From Mallotus nudiflorus (lineage: Eukaryota; Streptophyta; Magnoliopsida; Malpighiales; Euphorbiaceae), in assembly GCA_947683625.1 (NCBI GenBank), contig CANTUR010000156.1, positions 1,550,001-1,614,000 on the forward strand: a stretch of DNA of 64,000 nucleotides, in the 5' to 3' direction. Both the position numbers and the translations under genes were made by a program. This document shows, one piece after another, positions 44,886 to 58,400 of the stretch. Numbering within the stretch: the stretch's first letter is position 1; each line of letters opens with the position of its first letter. The notes under the pieces were generated by a model, which had not been told where the DNA came from, made no database searches, and saw nothing but the letters and a program-made list of their open reading frames with translations.

Positions 44886-45802
44886 CTGGCAAGAGTTTTT
44901 TTCTAGTTAATTTATATAGGGTAATGTTACTCAGTGACAAGTAACAGTGTGTCTCAATTTCTCAAAATGCCCCTCTGCCCCTCTCTAGTTAATACCTCTT
45001 TATTTAGTGGAAAAAAAAGCACTTAGATTTTTTTTTTTTTTTTCATATAGCAGGCCACGACATATATCATGATCCATTTATACAATACTATGGCCAATTC
45101 TTCAATAAAATTTTATTATTGTGAAATTTTATATTGTTATTTTTCCATTGCATTAATATAGTTATTTATTTAACGGTCTGTACGCTTCATATTCAATGAA
45201 AATTCAATTGCAAAACAATCAACAGAATTTTTACGATCGAGAAATATTAAAATGCTATGAAGGAATCAAGGGTAAAAACAACTAAATAAAGGATAATTCA
45301 AAATTTAATAAAAATAAATAAAATAAACATACACAAAAACTGTATTTATTAGATGTAAGAAATCATAATAAAGTAGAGAAAATAAAAAGATATAATAAGG
45401 ACCATCACAGATTTAATGATCAAAAATAAAAAATTTTAAGAAAAAATCAAGAGAACAAAGGGAGCTAAACTTTTTGTAGACAGGCAATTTTTTAATTTAG
45501 AAAATAGAAATTATAAATTGTTGTGCATCTTATAATAACACAAGCCAGCAGGGGAAATCTCCTAAGTTGATATGAGTACCTTTTGACCCGTGTAAATTGA
45601 CTAATAGTATTCCTTTTTCATTAATTTTACAAAATTTTAAATGTAACATGTGAATTATTCTGCAAAAATAAAATAAAATAAAATGCGGTTTATTTGATAG
45701 TTCATATAAAACAAATATAGAAATTTAACATAATTTATACTAGTTTAATTACAACATTTTTGTGTTATTTTTATCTTTTCCATCTCTAGCTTTTTGACAT
45801 AA
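44886..45802. other. 3' flank of the SDR gene
   Basis: AT-rich with no gene. A possible polyadenylation signal aataaaa lies at about 45103, 218 bp after the stop. No element recognised. Confidence 0.5.
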
Positions 45803-45808
45803 TAATGT

Positions 45809-45922
45809 TCAATTGAACATGAAGGTTTCAATTGCTGATGCCAATGTCTATGGTGGATTCTCGGGCGCCAAAGATGCTTTAAGGGTAATGATTGGTATGA
45901 AGAAAGCATGTAATTCTTCTCA
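45809..45922 (+). pseudogene. Partial degenerate copy of the SDR gene
   Basis: tcaattgaacatgaa at 45809 and 'aatgtctatggtggattc' at about 45843 align in order with 44423-44540 of the SDR gene. The remnant continues through ggcgccaaagatgc and gtaatgattggtatgaagaaagcatgtaattct. Several bases are missing in between (the FRRVMD part) and identity is about 75 percent. It corresponds to residues about 114-150 of the SDR. No flanking exon parts are recognised, so only a fragment of a former tandem duplicate survives. Confidence 0.8.
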
Positions 45923-46543
45923 TTAATTATTGATGCCTCCCGCTTATTAAGCATCAAATTTTTGAAAAAAAAAAAAAAACAAAAGAAGCATCAAATATGG
46001 CAAAAGAGTTTATCAAAAATTATTTAACTTCTATGAGTGTTACTGAACCAGGTCTGAATGCTGTGCAAGGCCATAGCTAGTTTCCCTATAAATATACCTG
46101 TTTTGCTAAACATTTTATGCATATTCATAATATATTTTATTTAACGTAAATTATATCAAATGGTTGATTTTATAATATATTCTAAAATAGTTAACAATTT
46201 TCTAAAATGTCATGCATAAGCTTTCTATGCTTTCAAACGTACAGCTGCGTTCAATGCATCTTCTGCTTGGATTGATCCCTGACAAATAGAAAAAATAATT
46301 GTGAAGAATTTAAATTAATGATTTGTTCAGAAATATTGATTAATTAATCAGTGTAAAAAAATTTCGTTTTGAAGTATCAAGTAACCTAGAAAAACAATTC
46401 AACACATTACACAATGCATCCACTGAATTCCAGCAGCCATTATCGACTATTTGACTGCAAGATATCGTCAAATAAAAAAGGAATCATTCAGTCCATGATG
46501 AATTGATGTGGATGTTGACTTCTGATATTAATTAATTGACACA
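45923..46543. other. Intergenic stretch with one exon-like minus-strand motif
   Basis: Mostly AT-rich. On the minus strand 46278-46225 gives 18 codons (GSIQAEDALNAAVRLKA, stop) preceded by TTTGTCAG, an acceptor-like sequence. I do not recognise a protein and find no matching upstream exon in frame. Confidence 0.3.
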
Positions 46544-46548
46544 CTTTC
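46544..46548. repeat. Target site duplication CTTTC, left copy (solo LTR C)
   Basis: CTTTC at 46544-46548 is repeated at 49799-49803, directly flanking solo LTR C. Confidence 0.9.
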
Positions 46549-49500
46549 TGTCATGACCTACATTTAAGGACACGTAATCAGTATTAAAAAAATAAAAAAA
46601 TATAAAATTATTGAAATTCATAGTAAAATTTAAAAGAAAAATGTAAAATATTTAAATTTTGAAATATTATAATAAATAATTAAATTACAATATATATTAT
46701 TAAATTAATTTTTTTAATATAATTTAAATTATAATATTATAGTGTATTAAATAAATAAATATTAATTATATAAATAATATTTCAGTATACAATATTATAA
46801 ATAAGTGATATCTCAAATAAAATATGCAGTTGTACAGTTTTCTTTACCGCGATATACGAATATAAATACAACACCACTAAATAGACCTACATAGAATAGT
46901 CGGTGACGAAACTACACGGTGAAGAAAAGTAGGCCTAATAGAAAAATCTCAAACTCCTAAAAAAAATAAATTGAGGAGAATCAGATCTCACTGAATAAGT
47001 TAATAAAGAAATAAATGCGGTTTGAAAATCTCATTAAAAATAAATTTTTATGAAAATATAATATAATTATAATTGTATCCAAACCATTTGATACATATAT
47101 AATAAATCCAATTTTAAAAGAGAAAAAATAAATATTTAAATGTCTTTTTAAAACATTTCAGTATAAAAATTTGGTAGAATCCGATTTATAAATTTTATAA
47201 CAGTCATACGATCCACTTATATCAAAGATTGCTGGATCATGAGAGCAAAACATCAACATGATACATATCCGTAATCACATCACTTAATCCAATATCATTG
47301 GCGGTGTCCGAGAACAAAACATTAGCAGACCATCGGCCCCAGTGATTTAATAAATATAATCCAACTATATTGGCATTGTCAGAAAGCAAAGCATCACCAG
47401 ACCTTCGGCCCAAGTATTTATTAAATAAATAAATATTATACTACTAGTGGTGTTCGAGAGCAAAGCATCACCAGACTGTCGGGCCTAATAATATAATTAA
47501 TAATCACATATTTTACTGGTGCGCACACGGTCCTGATGAAACCCATCAGGTAGCTCGTTCTACCATAGTTTATTTAAAATAAATGAAATTAAATAAAAAA
47601 AATAAAAATTACAATAAATAAAAATAAATTAAATCAACAATAAATTAAATCATACAATATCATATAAAGAATGTAGAATTTCATAAAATTAAATTCATAA
47701 GAATTTAATATGTTTTTAATTAAAAAACCCGACACTCAAATCAAATATTAACTTACAGGATAAAGGCACTCCTCTGACACGTCGTGTCCGATTTTGACTG
47801 ATAAACGTGACTGGAGGGGCGACTAAAAGACAAAAAAGGAAAACACAATTAGAAAATAGAAACCTAACTTATAGAGTTTTTAAGGAAGATTCGATTTGAA
47901 TTCAGAATAACAATTTTTAGGATCAACTTGGTGTTGTATTTTACGAGAAATCTACCAAAAATTTGATAGAGTTTTTTTTATAAGACGGGCATCCCTCTAT
48001 CGAAGTAGAGCTAATCCTGCAAATAAACACACTTCAAAATTTTACAGTGGCACAACACTTCGGATTGGGACTCCGAACTACAAAATTCTCAACCGTGGTT
48101 CACAAAAATACAATTAATCAAATATTAAATATTAATATAGTAAATCACCAAAAACTATAAAAATTAATAATAAATCATAATATAATTTATTAAATTTTTA
48201 AAACACTAAATAAAATTATTTTCCACCATAATTTAATAAAATTTCAAATAATAATATATTATTAATAAAAACCCAACTTTCCAAATATTCAACATAATAT
48301 AGTCAAATTCAAGATATAATTGCTCAAATAGTTTAAATATACTATAGTATTAATTAAAAACTCATTTAAACCACAAAACAATAAATAATTAAATTTTGAA
48401 TAAATTTTAAAAAATAGTTAGCATTAATTAATTAAAAATAATAAATAATTTATAAAAATTATTTTAATACTACATTTTATCTCAAAGTTAACTAAAACAT
48501 AGTATTTAATTATAATATCAACAAAAACATACCATTTACCTATTATTTCAAAATTCACATAATAATAATAATTTCTTAAAAAAATTAAATAAATTATCAA
48601 AAATTATTTTATCACTACTAAAATTACTAACATAATAAACTAACACTAATTTACTCAAATATTCAACCAAAAATAATTAATTAACAAAATATACATAAAA
48701 TTTAAAATACCCAAATAAATATACAAAATTCCATAAAATAAATTTAATTAATATAAATTAATTTTTATATACTTTTAAACAAAATTAACCCCCAAATAAT
48801 TTAGATCCACTAATTTATGTATAGATGAACTCAAAAATTAACCACATAATTAAAATAAAATTCTGGGTAATTAGTAAATATAATAAAATCAACAAAAATA
48901 TTAAATCAACTAAATCAACTAACAAACAACCTAAAACAACTAAAATCAACCTAACAAATAACTAAAATCAACTAGCAAACAACTAAATCTAACTAAAAAC
49001 TAACTAAGTGCTAACTCACTTCAAGCTCAACTCAGGATAGGGGAGGGGCTGCTGCTGCAAGCCTGAGTTGCTACTGCTCTCAGTGACAGCAAGTTGTGGT
49101 GGTGTTGGGTGTCACGGCAGGAGGGCTAAAGGCTTTTGTTGTTGCTGTTTCTACTGCTGCTTCCCTACTAGACCTGCTACTGCTGCGGGCACAAGAGGCT
49201 GTTGCTGGCGGAAAGAAAAGGAGGTAGTAGGGGAAGAATTTGGACAAAAATGAGAAAGAAAGAAGGCATGCAGGATAGCAAAGGGGAAGAGAAAAACGGG
49301 ACTAAAAAATGGTACCTTTAACATTTATTTTCAAATATAAAAATAATAATAGTAATAATAATAATGTAAGAATTTCCTCAACCACACATGTACATATATT
49401 TAGTAGTTAAAGTAATGTGCGCATGTGTGCGCACACACACACACATATATATATTAGGTAATAATAATAATAATAATAATAATATATTTCTAGATAAAAT

Positions 49501-49798
49501 GATAATATAAATAATAATAGTCAACAATAGTAATAAATAATAATACTAACTCTAGTAAAATAATACTACAAAATAAATATTTAGACAATTAAAATAATAA
49601 GGTATGTGCATGAAATAAAATGATGTAAAAATAATATTAATAATAGCTCTCAATAAAAGTTTAAATTTGATACTTAAATATAAAAATTTTAATCTCACAA
49701 TTATAACAATATAAAATAAGAATAATTAATATTGTTGAAATCTCAATATTTACATATAAAAAAATATATATATTTAAAAAAAATATTCGGTTATTACA
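46549..49798 (-). mobile_element. Solo LTR C, the most diverged Tekay-like LTR
   Basis: Plus-strand view: TGTCATGACCT...GTTATTACA, 3250 bp with perfect TSD. Landmarks in order: the 'gaggagaatcagatctcactga' block at 46973; three units of the internal repeat at about 47228-47490; the 'cggtcctgatgaaacccatcaggtagctcgttct' block near 47530; the exon-like block with a GTAAGT donor (complement of 47751-47756); hairpins at 47939-48010; and a GC-richer block at about 49014-49260 starting at a GTGAGT donor. The U3-like end carries (AAT)n and (CA)n runs. No internal region, so a recombination product. Confidence 0.92.
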
Positions 49799-49803
49799 CT
49801 TTC
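49799..49803. repeat. Target site duplication CTTTC, right copy (solo LTR C)
   Basis: Identical to 46544-46548. Confidence 0.9.
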
Positions 49804-50745
49804 CTTTTCACTCCTGGCATGTGGAAGGAAGGTATTACTAATTGAGTTTGATTTTACTTGAACCACCAATTTCATTTTCAGTTGGTTTGAATGGATATAT
49901 AAGAAATTAATATACATGACATTACTTGAATAAGATCATTTTCAAAACGGGCAACAACAATTTTAGTCATATATATTATGCACTTTTTCCAGTTATATCA
50001 TGGAGTTTAAATGTTAACAATTTAATTTAATGAGTAATTAAAAAATTAATCGTTAAATCTATTTCATAAATAGTAATGGAGTAAATATATGTGGCTTTAT
50101 TTTTGTTCACATAGGTTGTGAGTCATCAGGAGATGAACTAATAACTGTCCCGTCCACATCTACGTCACTACCACATGATGCCACATTGGATCTCCACTAA
50201 TTTAAGTTCTTTTAGAATTTTAGTCAAAAATTTTCTTCTTCATCCTTCAAAGCAGCTATAAAATCTACTCCTATTCTGCAAAAATCGATCGTCGGAGCCC
50301 AACAAATGACAATTTTAATTAGAGTACCCACATGGCCAAAATCCTGTTAAGTCACTTGGGTTGGTTTTTTTTCATTTTTTTTTAATCACTGAAATGTTAT
50401 TTCTTTGTTTTCCCCCCTTTCCCGTGCTCTGTTTTCGACATTTAAGAAGCTGAATTATTGAAATGAAATTCTTTTATATTTATTTTTACGGATGTTAGAA
50501 TTAAATTTATTTTCGTATGATTTGTTAACTGTAGACTTTTTTAACAAATTGTGAAATCAGATTTATTAATTTTACTATATGTGGTATGCTAGAGGTGCAC
50601 AAAAAACAAGTGATAAGATATTTTGGTTTTTCGAATGTTATTGACATGGAAGGGACAATTTTGTGGAGCCAGTCCTGTGAATTTAGAATCACCATCCGAC
50701 CACAGTTGGAAAATAGGAAATGAGTCAATGGAAACTCACTTTTCA
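49804..50745. other. Unannotated stretch between solo LTR C and the copia element
   Basis: Higher complexity than the LTRs but no gene, RNA or element recognised on either strand. Confidence 0.5.
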
Positions 50746-51180
50746 TGTTAGAGATTCTAGGTTCGAAGAGTTATCATCTACTTGATTGTATTCTTTACTA
50801 TAAATATCTCAAGTCGTGTTGTGTATGACTCACATATAGCAGTAAGTGGACAAATGCAAGGAGCGGAGTGGAGTGACAACATATGTCCTTTAAAGGGTTT
50901 CTCAATTTTATTAGTGAGATTATGATTAGATAGGTTGGGGGTGCAAGGGCAATGCCTCATGGTATAGTACATAGATAATTTAGGAGTTTGTACCGTACCT
51001 ATCTTGTTATATATACAACATGTATTTGTAACCGTAGTTGATAGTTTTACTAAGAAAAACACTGTCGCCCGCTCCTGAGGACGTAATCACATTGTCGAAC
51101 CTTGTTAAATCTCTATGTTCCTTCTTTTCTTCTCTATTTTATTCTTTTTTTACTCTTATTTGTTGTGTTAATTTACAACA
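50746..51180 (+). mobile_element. 5' LTR of a copia element
   Basis: Ends ...TTTACAACA directly before a PBS-like site. The start TGTTAGAGATTC is the best TG candidate, giving 435 bp. The partner LTR lies outside the window, so the start is uncertain. Confidence 0.55.
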
Positions 51181-51182
51181 AC

Positions 51183-51193
51183 TGGTATCAGAG
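51183..51193 (+). other. Primer binding site of the copia element
   Basis: TGGTATCAGAG, complementary to the initiator methionine tRNA 3' end, 2 bp after the LTR. Confidence 0.85.
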
Positions 51194-51201
51194 TAGTTAT
51201 G

Positions 51202-51955
51202 ATGGCTCTAAATTCTAAAGTAAGATTCGAAGTGGAAAAATTTAATGGAATCGGTAACTTTGAATTGTGGCAAACACGAGTAAAAGATTTATTGAGGCAG
51301 CAAAGGATTTTGAAGGCACTGCAGGCCAAGAAAGCAGAAGGCATGGATGATCTTGATTGGGAGGAGTTATAATAGTGGGCAATAGGAACCATATGACTAT
51401 GACTGGCAGATGAGATTATGTACTAAGTTATTGACATTAAATCTCTAGGAGAGATATGGCAGAAACTAGAGAGTTGGTATATGTCCAAATCACTGATAAA
51501 TAAGTTGTATCTTAAACAATGGTTGTATAGGTTGAAGATGCAGAAGGGTTTGAATTTGGCATAACATGCCAAAATCTTCAATCAAATAATCATAAATTTA
51601 GTTAGGGTTGATGTGAAGATTAAGGACGATGACAAAGCAATCATATTGCTTTGTTCTTTACCACTATTCTATGAACACTTGGTGACTACCCTTACATATG
51701 GGAAACATTCCATTAGCTTGGAGGAGATTACTGTAGCATTATTGGCTCTTAACTAATAAAAACAAAATGCAAGTGAAGAATTTCAAGGTGAAGGGCTATA
51801 TGCAAAGGGAAATCTTGACCATGGTATGAGATAAGGTAGAGAAGGTTCTGCAAGGGGAAAGTCTAGTGCAATGCTTTAAGTGTAAGGAGTATAGACATAT
51901 AAAGAAAGACTATCCAAGACAGAAAGGACAAAATGATGACAAAAAGAACTAAGGC
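51202..51955 (+). pseudogene. Copia Gag remnant
   Basis: Starts MALNSKVRFEVEKFNGIGNF, then LWQTRVKDLLRQQ, a standard copia Gag N-terminus. A stop (TAA) follows after 56 residues. Further blocks are readable across stops: LWQKLESWYMSKSL, LYLKQWLYRLKM, IILLCSLPLFYEHLVTTL. A degenerate zinc knuckle near 51873 (CFKCKEYRHIKKDY) has lost the Gly and the last Cys of CX2CX4HX4C. Non-functional. Confidence 0.85.
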
Positions 51956-52206
51956 TCATTAAAGTCTGCAAATGTGGTTCATAATGATGATTCATACATC
52001 AATAATGGAGATATGTTATAAGTTTCATCTAATAGTTCACGGATGTATAGATTCTTAATTCAACATGCTTTTATCACATGACACATAACAAGCAATGGTT
52101 CACCTCATATAGGTCAAGTTCTTTTGGCTGTGTTTATTTAGGTGATGATAAACCTTATGCAATTGCTAGTATAGGAATAATTAAAATTTAAATGCATGAT
52201 GGTATT
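51956..52206 (+). pseudogene. Copia protease/pre-integrase remnant, left part
   Basis: Reads a TCFYHMTHNKQWFTSY-like block and GDDKPYAIASIGIIKI, the protease end of copia Pol, then MHDG, where element D is inserted. It continues at 63688. The protease active site (DSGA-type) is not recognisable. Confidence 0.8.
52202..52206. repeat. Target site duplication GTATT, left copy (element D)
   Basis: GTATT at 52202-52206 is repeated at 63688-63692, flanking element D exactly. Confidence 0.95.
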
Positions 52207-55200
52207 TGTCACGACCCAAAACAGGGGCCATGACCGGCGCTAGGGAACGGGAATTCTTTCGAATCCGGAACCCGTAGCAAGCCTAAAAATAAAATAAAGC
52301 ATGCCACAATAACAATAAAAATATACTATGCAGCGGAAATAAAAATCATAATATCATTTTTCCATATCAACTGGATTTAAACTAAATCTCGTCCCATACA
52401 TAAAATCTCTTTAATACAATCCAGTTTCAACATAATACATCTCTTTAAAATAAAGTAAATGAAATCCAATACTTTAATTCACAACTACTGCAGTGTCTAG
52501 ATAAAATAAATAAGACTCAAGTAGACAATTTACATAAAGAAGCCGGGGCGGAAGAAATCCGGCGTATCGACCTGCTACTGAGGTCTGAGGAAGTTGACTC
52601 TCCTGAAAAATAGTCAACGGAGGGGAGTCAGACCTTACTGAGTGAATTACTATAATATATATACATACACACTAAGTGATAATGCATACAGTCAACAGTA
52701 TATATATATCTAATATATATACAGGCAAATACACACAAATGCAGAAAAATCATTTTTATATATTTTACTGAAAAATCCCAATTTATGAAGGATCACATAG
52801 AACCCTAGAATATCGCAACCTCAGAAAATAGTGTTAAACAACAGTCTGGCCATACAGGCTCACTTATTCCAAATATATCCACTTAATCCATATGGACAGT
52901 AGACTGGCCCCGAGACACTAAGTCAACCGAGCTCCAGCAGTCTGACTGCCAGTGTGATTGGCCCCGAGACACTTGGTCAACCGAGCTCCAGCAATCACAC
53001 CCAAACCACATCTCACACATCAATAATCATAATCAAATCAATATCCACAAATAGTTAGTAATATAGCCTAAAGCTATAGGCGTACCGGTACGTACTCGGT
53101 CCTAGTGCTGCCCACTAGGTAGCACGTTCTATTGATATCCTTCATTAATAAATAATATAAAACATTCATTCATAAATACATGATGCATGAATGTAAATGA
53201 AACAACAATATAAACCATATATATACCGAAAATATACCAAACATAAACCAGGTATATTTTGAGTATATATATGTCAAATAAATCCAATCAAATCATGAAT
53301 TAAACTAAAAATATATTTAAAAACATTTTAAATATATTTTATTTATAAAACATGTATATAATTTATTATATACCAAAAATATACCAAAAATATACTTGAA
53401 TATAAATCACATTATTTATGCATATTTAGTCAAAATAAAACATGCATTTTCTAAATCATGCATCCTAAGCATATATATATAATATAGTAACTCACCTAAT
53501 GCGCTCCACGAGACAGGTCCGACGGGCCTGGTCCACTAGCCCTCGGTCTCGGCGCAACTAAACAAGAAATAAATAATCGACATCAGAATAAACCTAATAG
53601 AAATCCTAGAATTCAATCTAGAGTATTAAACACAGAATCGAAAATTAGGGTTCGACTGGATATCACGTTTTACGAGAATTCTATCGAAAATCCGGCAGAA
53701 CCTCCCCTGTAAAACGGACATCTCTCTACTCAAAAGAGTAGAGCCGACCCTGCAAAGAAACACACTTCGAAAAACGAGCTCAACACAATCAAAATCCCAC
53801 GGTCGGACTCCAAACTACAGTCCACCGACCGGGGTCCACAAACACAGAATAATTCCAGATATACCGAACATATCCTTAGATCACAGAAATACATTTTATA
53901 GGTAAAAATTACATAATTAACCTTGAAACACTATAAAAACCGATTAAAACTCATTTTATTAGAAAAACCGTATATTATATATATAATTGAAAATAATTCC
54001 CGAAAAATAGTTTTAATTAGTTAAAAATACTAAATAATTTGTAGAAATCATTTTTATACCTTAAATAAATATTAAAACCAATTAAATTACATTTTTAGAC
54101 AATTTAGGGTAAAATTACCAAAATACCCCTATATATATAAATATACTTAAATTACTTCAAAAATTCACCAAAAATCATACAATTATCCAAAATTAATTTT
54201 CTCAACATATTTATCAATAATATCAATAATTAAACCCAATTAACCAATTAAATTCAAATAAAAACACAATTAACCTAATTTTCCAAAATCACCTAAACTT
54301 CAATAATTAAAAATAAATACTTAGAAATTCATAAAAATTCTAAATAAATTCCTATAATTCATTTCAACACCTAATTAAACCATAAAATCCAATTTCATAA
54401 TTTAAATAATTAATTTCCGAAAATTAGAAAATAATATTAAAATATTCAAAAATACCCAAAATCCAAACAATCTCCAAAAATTCTACAAAAATTCATACAT
54501 GAAGATTAAGCTACTAGGAACAACATTTGTGAAGGAATTTTCCATGAATCAATCAATTCGAAGCTCAAAAAAATCGAAAACCCTAATAGGCCGAATTTGA
54601 CAAATCGAAAACTAAGCAATTCTAGACCATTTTAGCTCAAACCAAAGCTAGAATAACACTCACCGGAGCTCAAGGAGAAGAAAGAGACCGGCGGTGTCGA
54701 AAACGGTGGCCGGAATCGGCGTGATCGACGGTGGGTTGATTTTCGGCTTCTCCGGCCAAAATCACTCTCCCGACGCCGGAAACGGCCTCCACAGGCGGCG
54801 AAACTGGTCGGGGAAGATGGTGGCACACCGGACGGCACACCCACGGTGAAGGAACGGCACGGCAGCGACCGGAAATGGTGAGGGAACGATTGGAGAAGAA
54901 GAAGAAGAAGAAGAAGAAGAAACTGTCGGGGGCAAAATGGTAATTTTGTAAATTCTTTTGATTTTTAATGTATATATGTATATATATATACTTTATACTA
55001 TATATTAAAATAATATTAAATTACACACATCAAATATACACCACACACATAAAATATTAATATTTTAATAATTTATACTAAATAAAATTAATTAAATAAC
55101 AATTAAACAAATAAATACTTAATAAAATATTAGGGTATTAATAAACCCTAATTAAATAAATATACACACACCGACTTTATTTAATAATTTAAAAATATGT

Positions 55201-55443
55201 ATGAGTTCATGCAAGTCCGTAAATACATTTAAAATAATTAATAATACATTGTTTACGTGAAAATTTCCCCGAAAATGCAAGTCCCGGGAAAATTTTACGT
55301 AAAACACTGTAAATAATATACCGTAATTAAAATAGGTTTTAAATACATATTAACTCGTAAAAATATCACATATATATTCAAAATTATTGACACTGCATAT
55401 CCCGGTACAGTGTAAAAATATTTTAAAAACACGGGATATTACA
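52207..55443 (-). mobile_element. 3' LTR of element D
   Basis: 3237 bp, almost identical to 60448-63687. The GC-rich exon-like block lies at about 54660-54900 with its (AAG)n tract, the hairpins at about 53665-53745, and the two-unit repeat at about 52900-53000. Confidence 0.95.
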
Positions 55444-55456
55444 GTCTTCCCCCCTT
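55444..55456 (-). other. Polypurine tract of element D
   Basis: The minus strand reads AAGGGGGGAAGAC directly before the 3' LTR, identical to that of element F. Confidence 0.9.
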
Positions 55457-55490
55457 ACAGGAATTCGTCCCCGAATTCTAAAAGATAAGA

Positions 55491-58400
55491 TCAAGAAGGA
55501 AAGAGATACGGGTAAGAAGCTCGCATCTCAGCTTCAGTCTCCCACGTATGCTCTTCAACTCTGTCGCTACGCCACAGAACCTTGTCCATCGGAATCTGCT
55601 TCGATCTCAACTGTCGAACTTGAAAATCAACGATCGCCACAGGTTCTTCCACAAACGTCAAATCTTCATTCACTTCTACACTGTCGAGCTGCAACACGTG
55701 TGAAGGATCTGAGATATACTTCCTCAACATCGAGATATGAAATACTGGATGCACCTGTGACATACTCGGAGGCAAATCCAACCGATATGCAACAGTGCCA
55801 ATTCTCTCCAGAATCTCAAACGGTCCAATGTATCTCGGTGCTAACTTACCCTTCCTGCCAAATCTCATCACACCCTTCATTGGAGATACTTTCAGAAAAA
55901 TGAAATCTCCAACCTGAAACTCCACATCTCTGCGCCTAGGATCCGCATAACTCTTCTGTCTACTAACTGCGGTCTCTAATCTATGCTTGATCACGGTGAC
56001 TTTCTCTGCAGCATCCTGAACCATCTTTGGTCCAGTCAAAACTCTCTCACCGATCTCATCCCAACTCAACGGGGATCTACACTTCCTTCCATACAACGCC
56101 TCATATGGTGCCATACCAATACTGCTATGGTAGCTGTTATTATATGCAAACTCAATAAGCGACAAATGATCATTCCAGCTACCTCCCAAATCCAAGACAC
56201 ACATCCTCAACATATCTTCTAGTGTCTGGATCGTCCTCTCAGACTGACCATCTGTCTGAGGATGAAAAGCAGTACTGAAATCCAACCTAGTGCCCATCGC
56301 TTCTTGCAACTTCTGCCAAAAACGAGAAGTAAACACCGAACCTCTGTCTGACACAATGGACACAGGTACTCCATGAAGGCACACAATATGCTTCACGTAC
56401 AACTTCGCCAATCTAGCAACTGAATATGTGGCTTTCACAGGCAAGAAATGTGCAGACTTCGTCAACCTGTCTACAATCACCCAGATGGAATCGTATCCAT
56501 CCTTCGAACGAGGTAAACCGACCACAAAATCCATAGCTATCCTTTCCCACTTCCACTCGGGAATAGGAAGAGGCTGAAGCTTCCCAGAAGGCTTCTGATG
56601 TTCGGCTTTCACTTGCTGACATGTCAAGCACTTAGCAACATAATCAGCAACATCCTTCTTCAATCCATCCCACCAGTATAGATCTCTGATACTGTGGTAC
56701 ATCTTAGTAACACCTGGATGAACGCTGTAGGCTGTAGAATGTGCTTCCTCTAAGATCTCCTCTCTCAAGTCATCCACATCAGGAACACACAATCTACCAC
56801 TGATCCACAACACACCATCATCATCGAGTGTGAAATCAGTGAACTTCCCTGCTCTGACATTCTCTGCAAGCTCTTCTAGAATAGGATCTCGGCTCTGAGC
56901 TACTTTAATCCTATCCCTCAGTACAGATCGTACTTTAAACTGAGCTAACAGTCCACCTGATCTACTAATCTTCATCATCAGACCTTGATCCACCAACAGA
57001 TGCAATTCCTGGATCAATGGTCTCCTCTCAACACCGATGTGAGCAAGACTACCTGAAGACTTCCTACTCAAGGCATCTGCTACCACATTAGCTTTACCCG
57101 GATGGTAAAGAATCTCGCAATCATAATCTTTCAACAGTTCCAACCATCTTCTCTGCCTCAAATTCAAATCTCGCTGCTAAAAAATGTACTTAAGGCTCTT
57201 GTGATCTGTAAATATCTCACAAGTCACCCCGTACAAATAATGTCTCCAAATCTTCAAAGCAAAGATCACTGCAGCCATCTCAAGATCATGTGTGGGATAG
57301 TTCTGCTCATGCTTCTTCAACTGCCTCGAAGCATAGGCTATCACCCTTCCATTCTGCATCAACACACAACCAAGACCAATTCTAGAGGCATCACAGTAAA
57401 CTGTGAACTTATCCACACTATTAGGCAAAGCTAATACTGGCGCTGTGGTCAACTTCTCCTTCAACAACTGAAAACTATTCTCACAAGCCTCTGACCACTC
57501 GAATCTAACATTCTTCTGAGTTAAGCGAGTCATAGGGGCTGCAATCCTGGAAAAATCCTGCACAAACCGCCTATAATACCCGGCTAAACCCAGAAAACTC
57601 CGAATCTCAGTAACTGAAGTAGGTCTAGGCCATTCAGATACTGCCTTAACCTTCTGTGGATCAACCTGAATACCTTCTTTAGACACTACGTGTCCAAGAA
57701 AAGAAACACTCGCCATCCAAAAATCACACTTCGAGAATTTAGCATAAAGCTGATGATCACTCAATGTCTGTAGTACAATCCTCAAGTGATATACATGCTC
57801 TTCCATACTCCTCGAATATACTAGTATATCATCAATGAAGACTACCACAAACTGATCCACATACGGTCTGAATACTCTGTTCATCAGGTCCATAAAAGCT
57901 GCAGGTGCATTAGTCAAACCAAAAGACATCACCAGAAACTCATAATGACCATAACGAGTATGGAATGCTGTCTTAGGAATATCAGATTCACTGATCCGCA
58001 ACTGATGATAACCTGACCTCAAGTCGACCTTAGAAAAGAATTGTGCACCCTGGAGCTGATCAAACAAATCATCTATCCTCGATAGAGGATACTTGTTCTT
58101 CACTGTCACCTTATTCAGCTCTCTGTAGTCAATGTACAGTCTCAGGGTACCATCCTTCTTCTTCACAAACAAGACTGGTGCACCCCAAGGAGAAACACTA
58201 GGTCTGATAAAACCCTTCTCCAACAACTCTTGCAACTGCTCCTTCAACTCTCTCAACTCTGCAGGAGTCATACGATAGGGTGGCATAGATATAGGAGTAG
58301 TACCTGGAACCACATCAATACAGAACTCAATCTCTCTATGAGGTGGTAAACCTGGCAACTCCTCGGGAAAAACATCAGGAAACTCACAAGCAACAGGAAC

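Noticed and set aside
45745..45957. Minus-strand 70-codon open frame near the SDR remnant
   Set aside because: It is the opposite strand of the SDR pseudogene fragment and shows no family pattern of its own.
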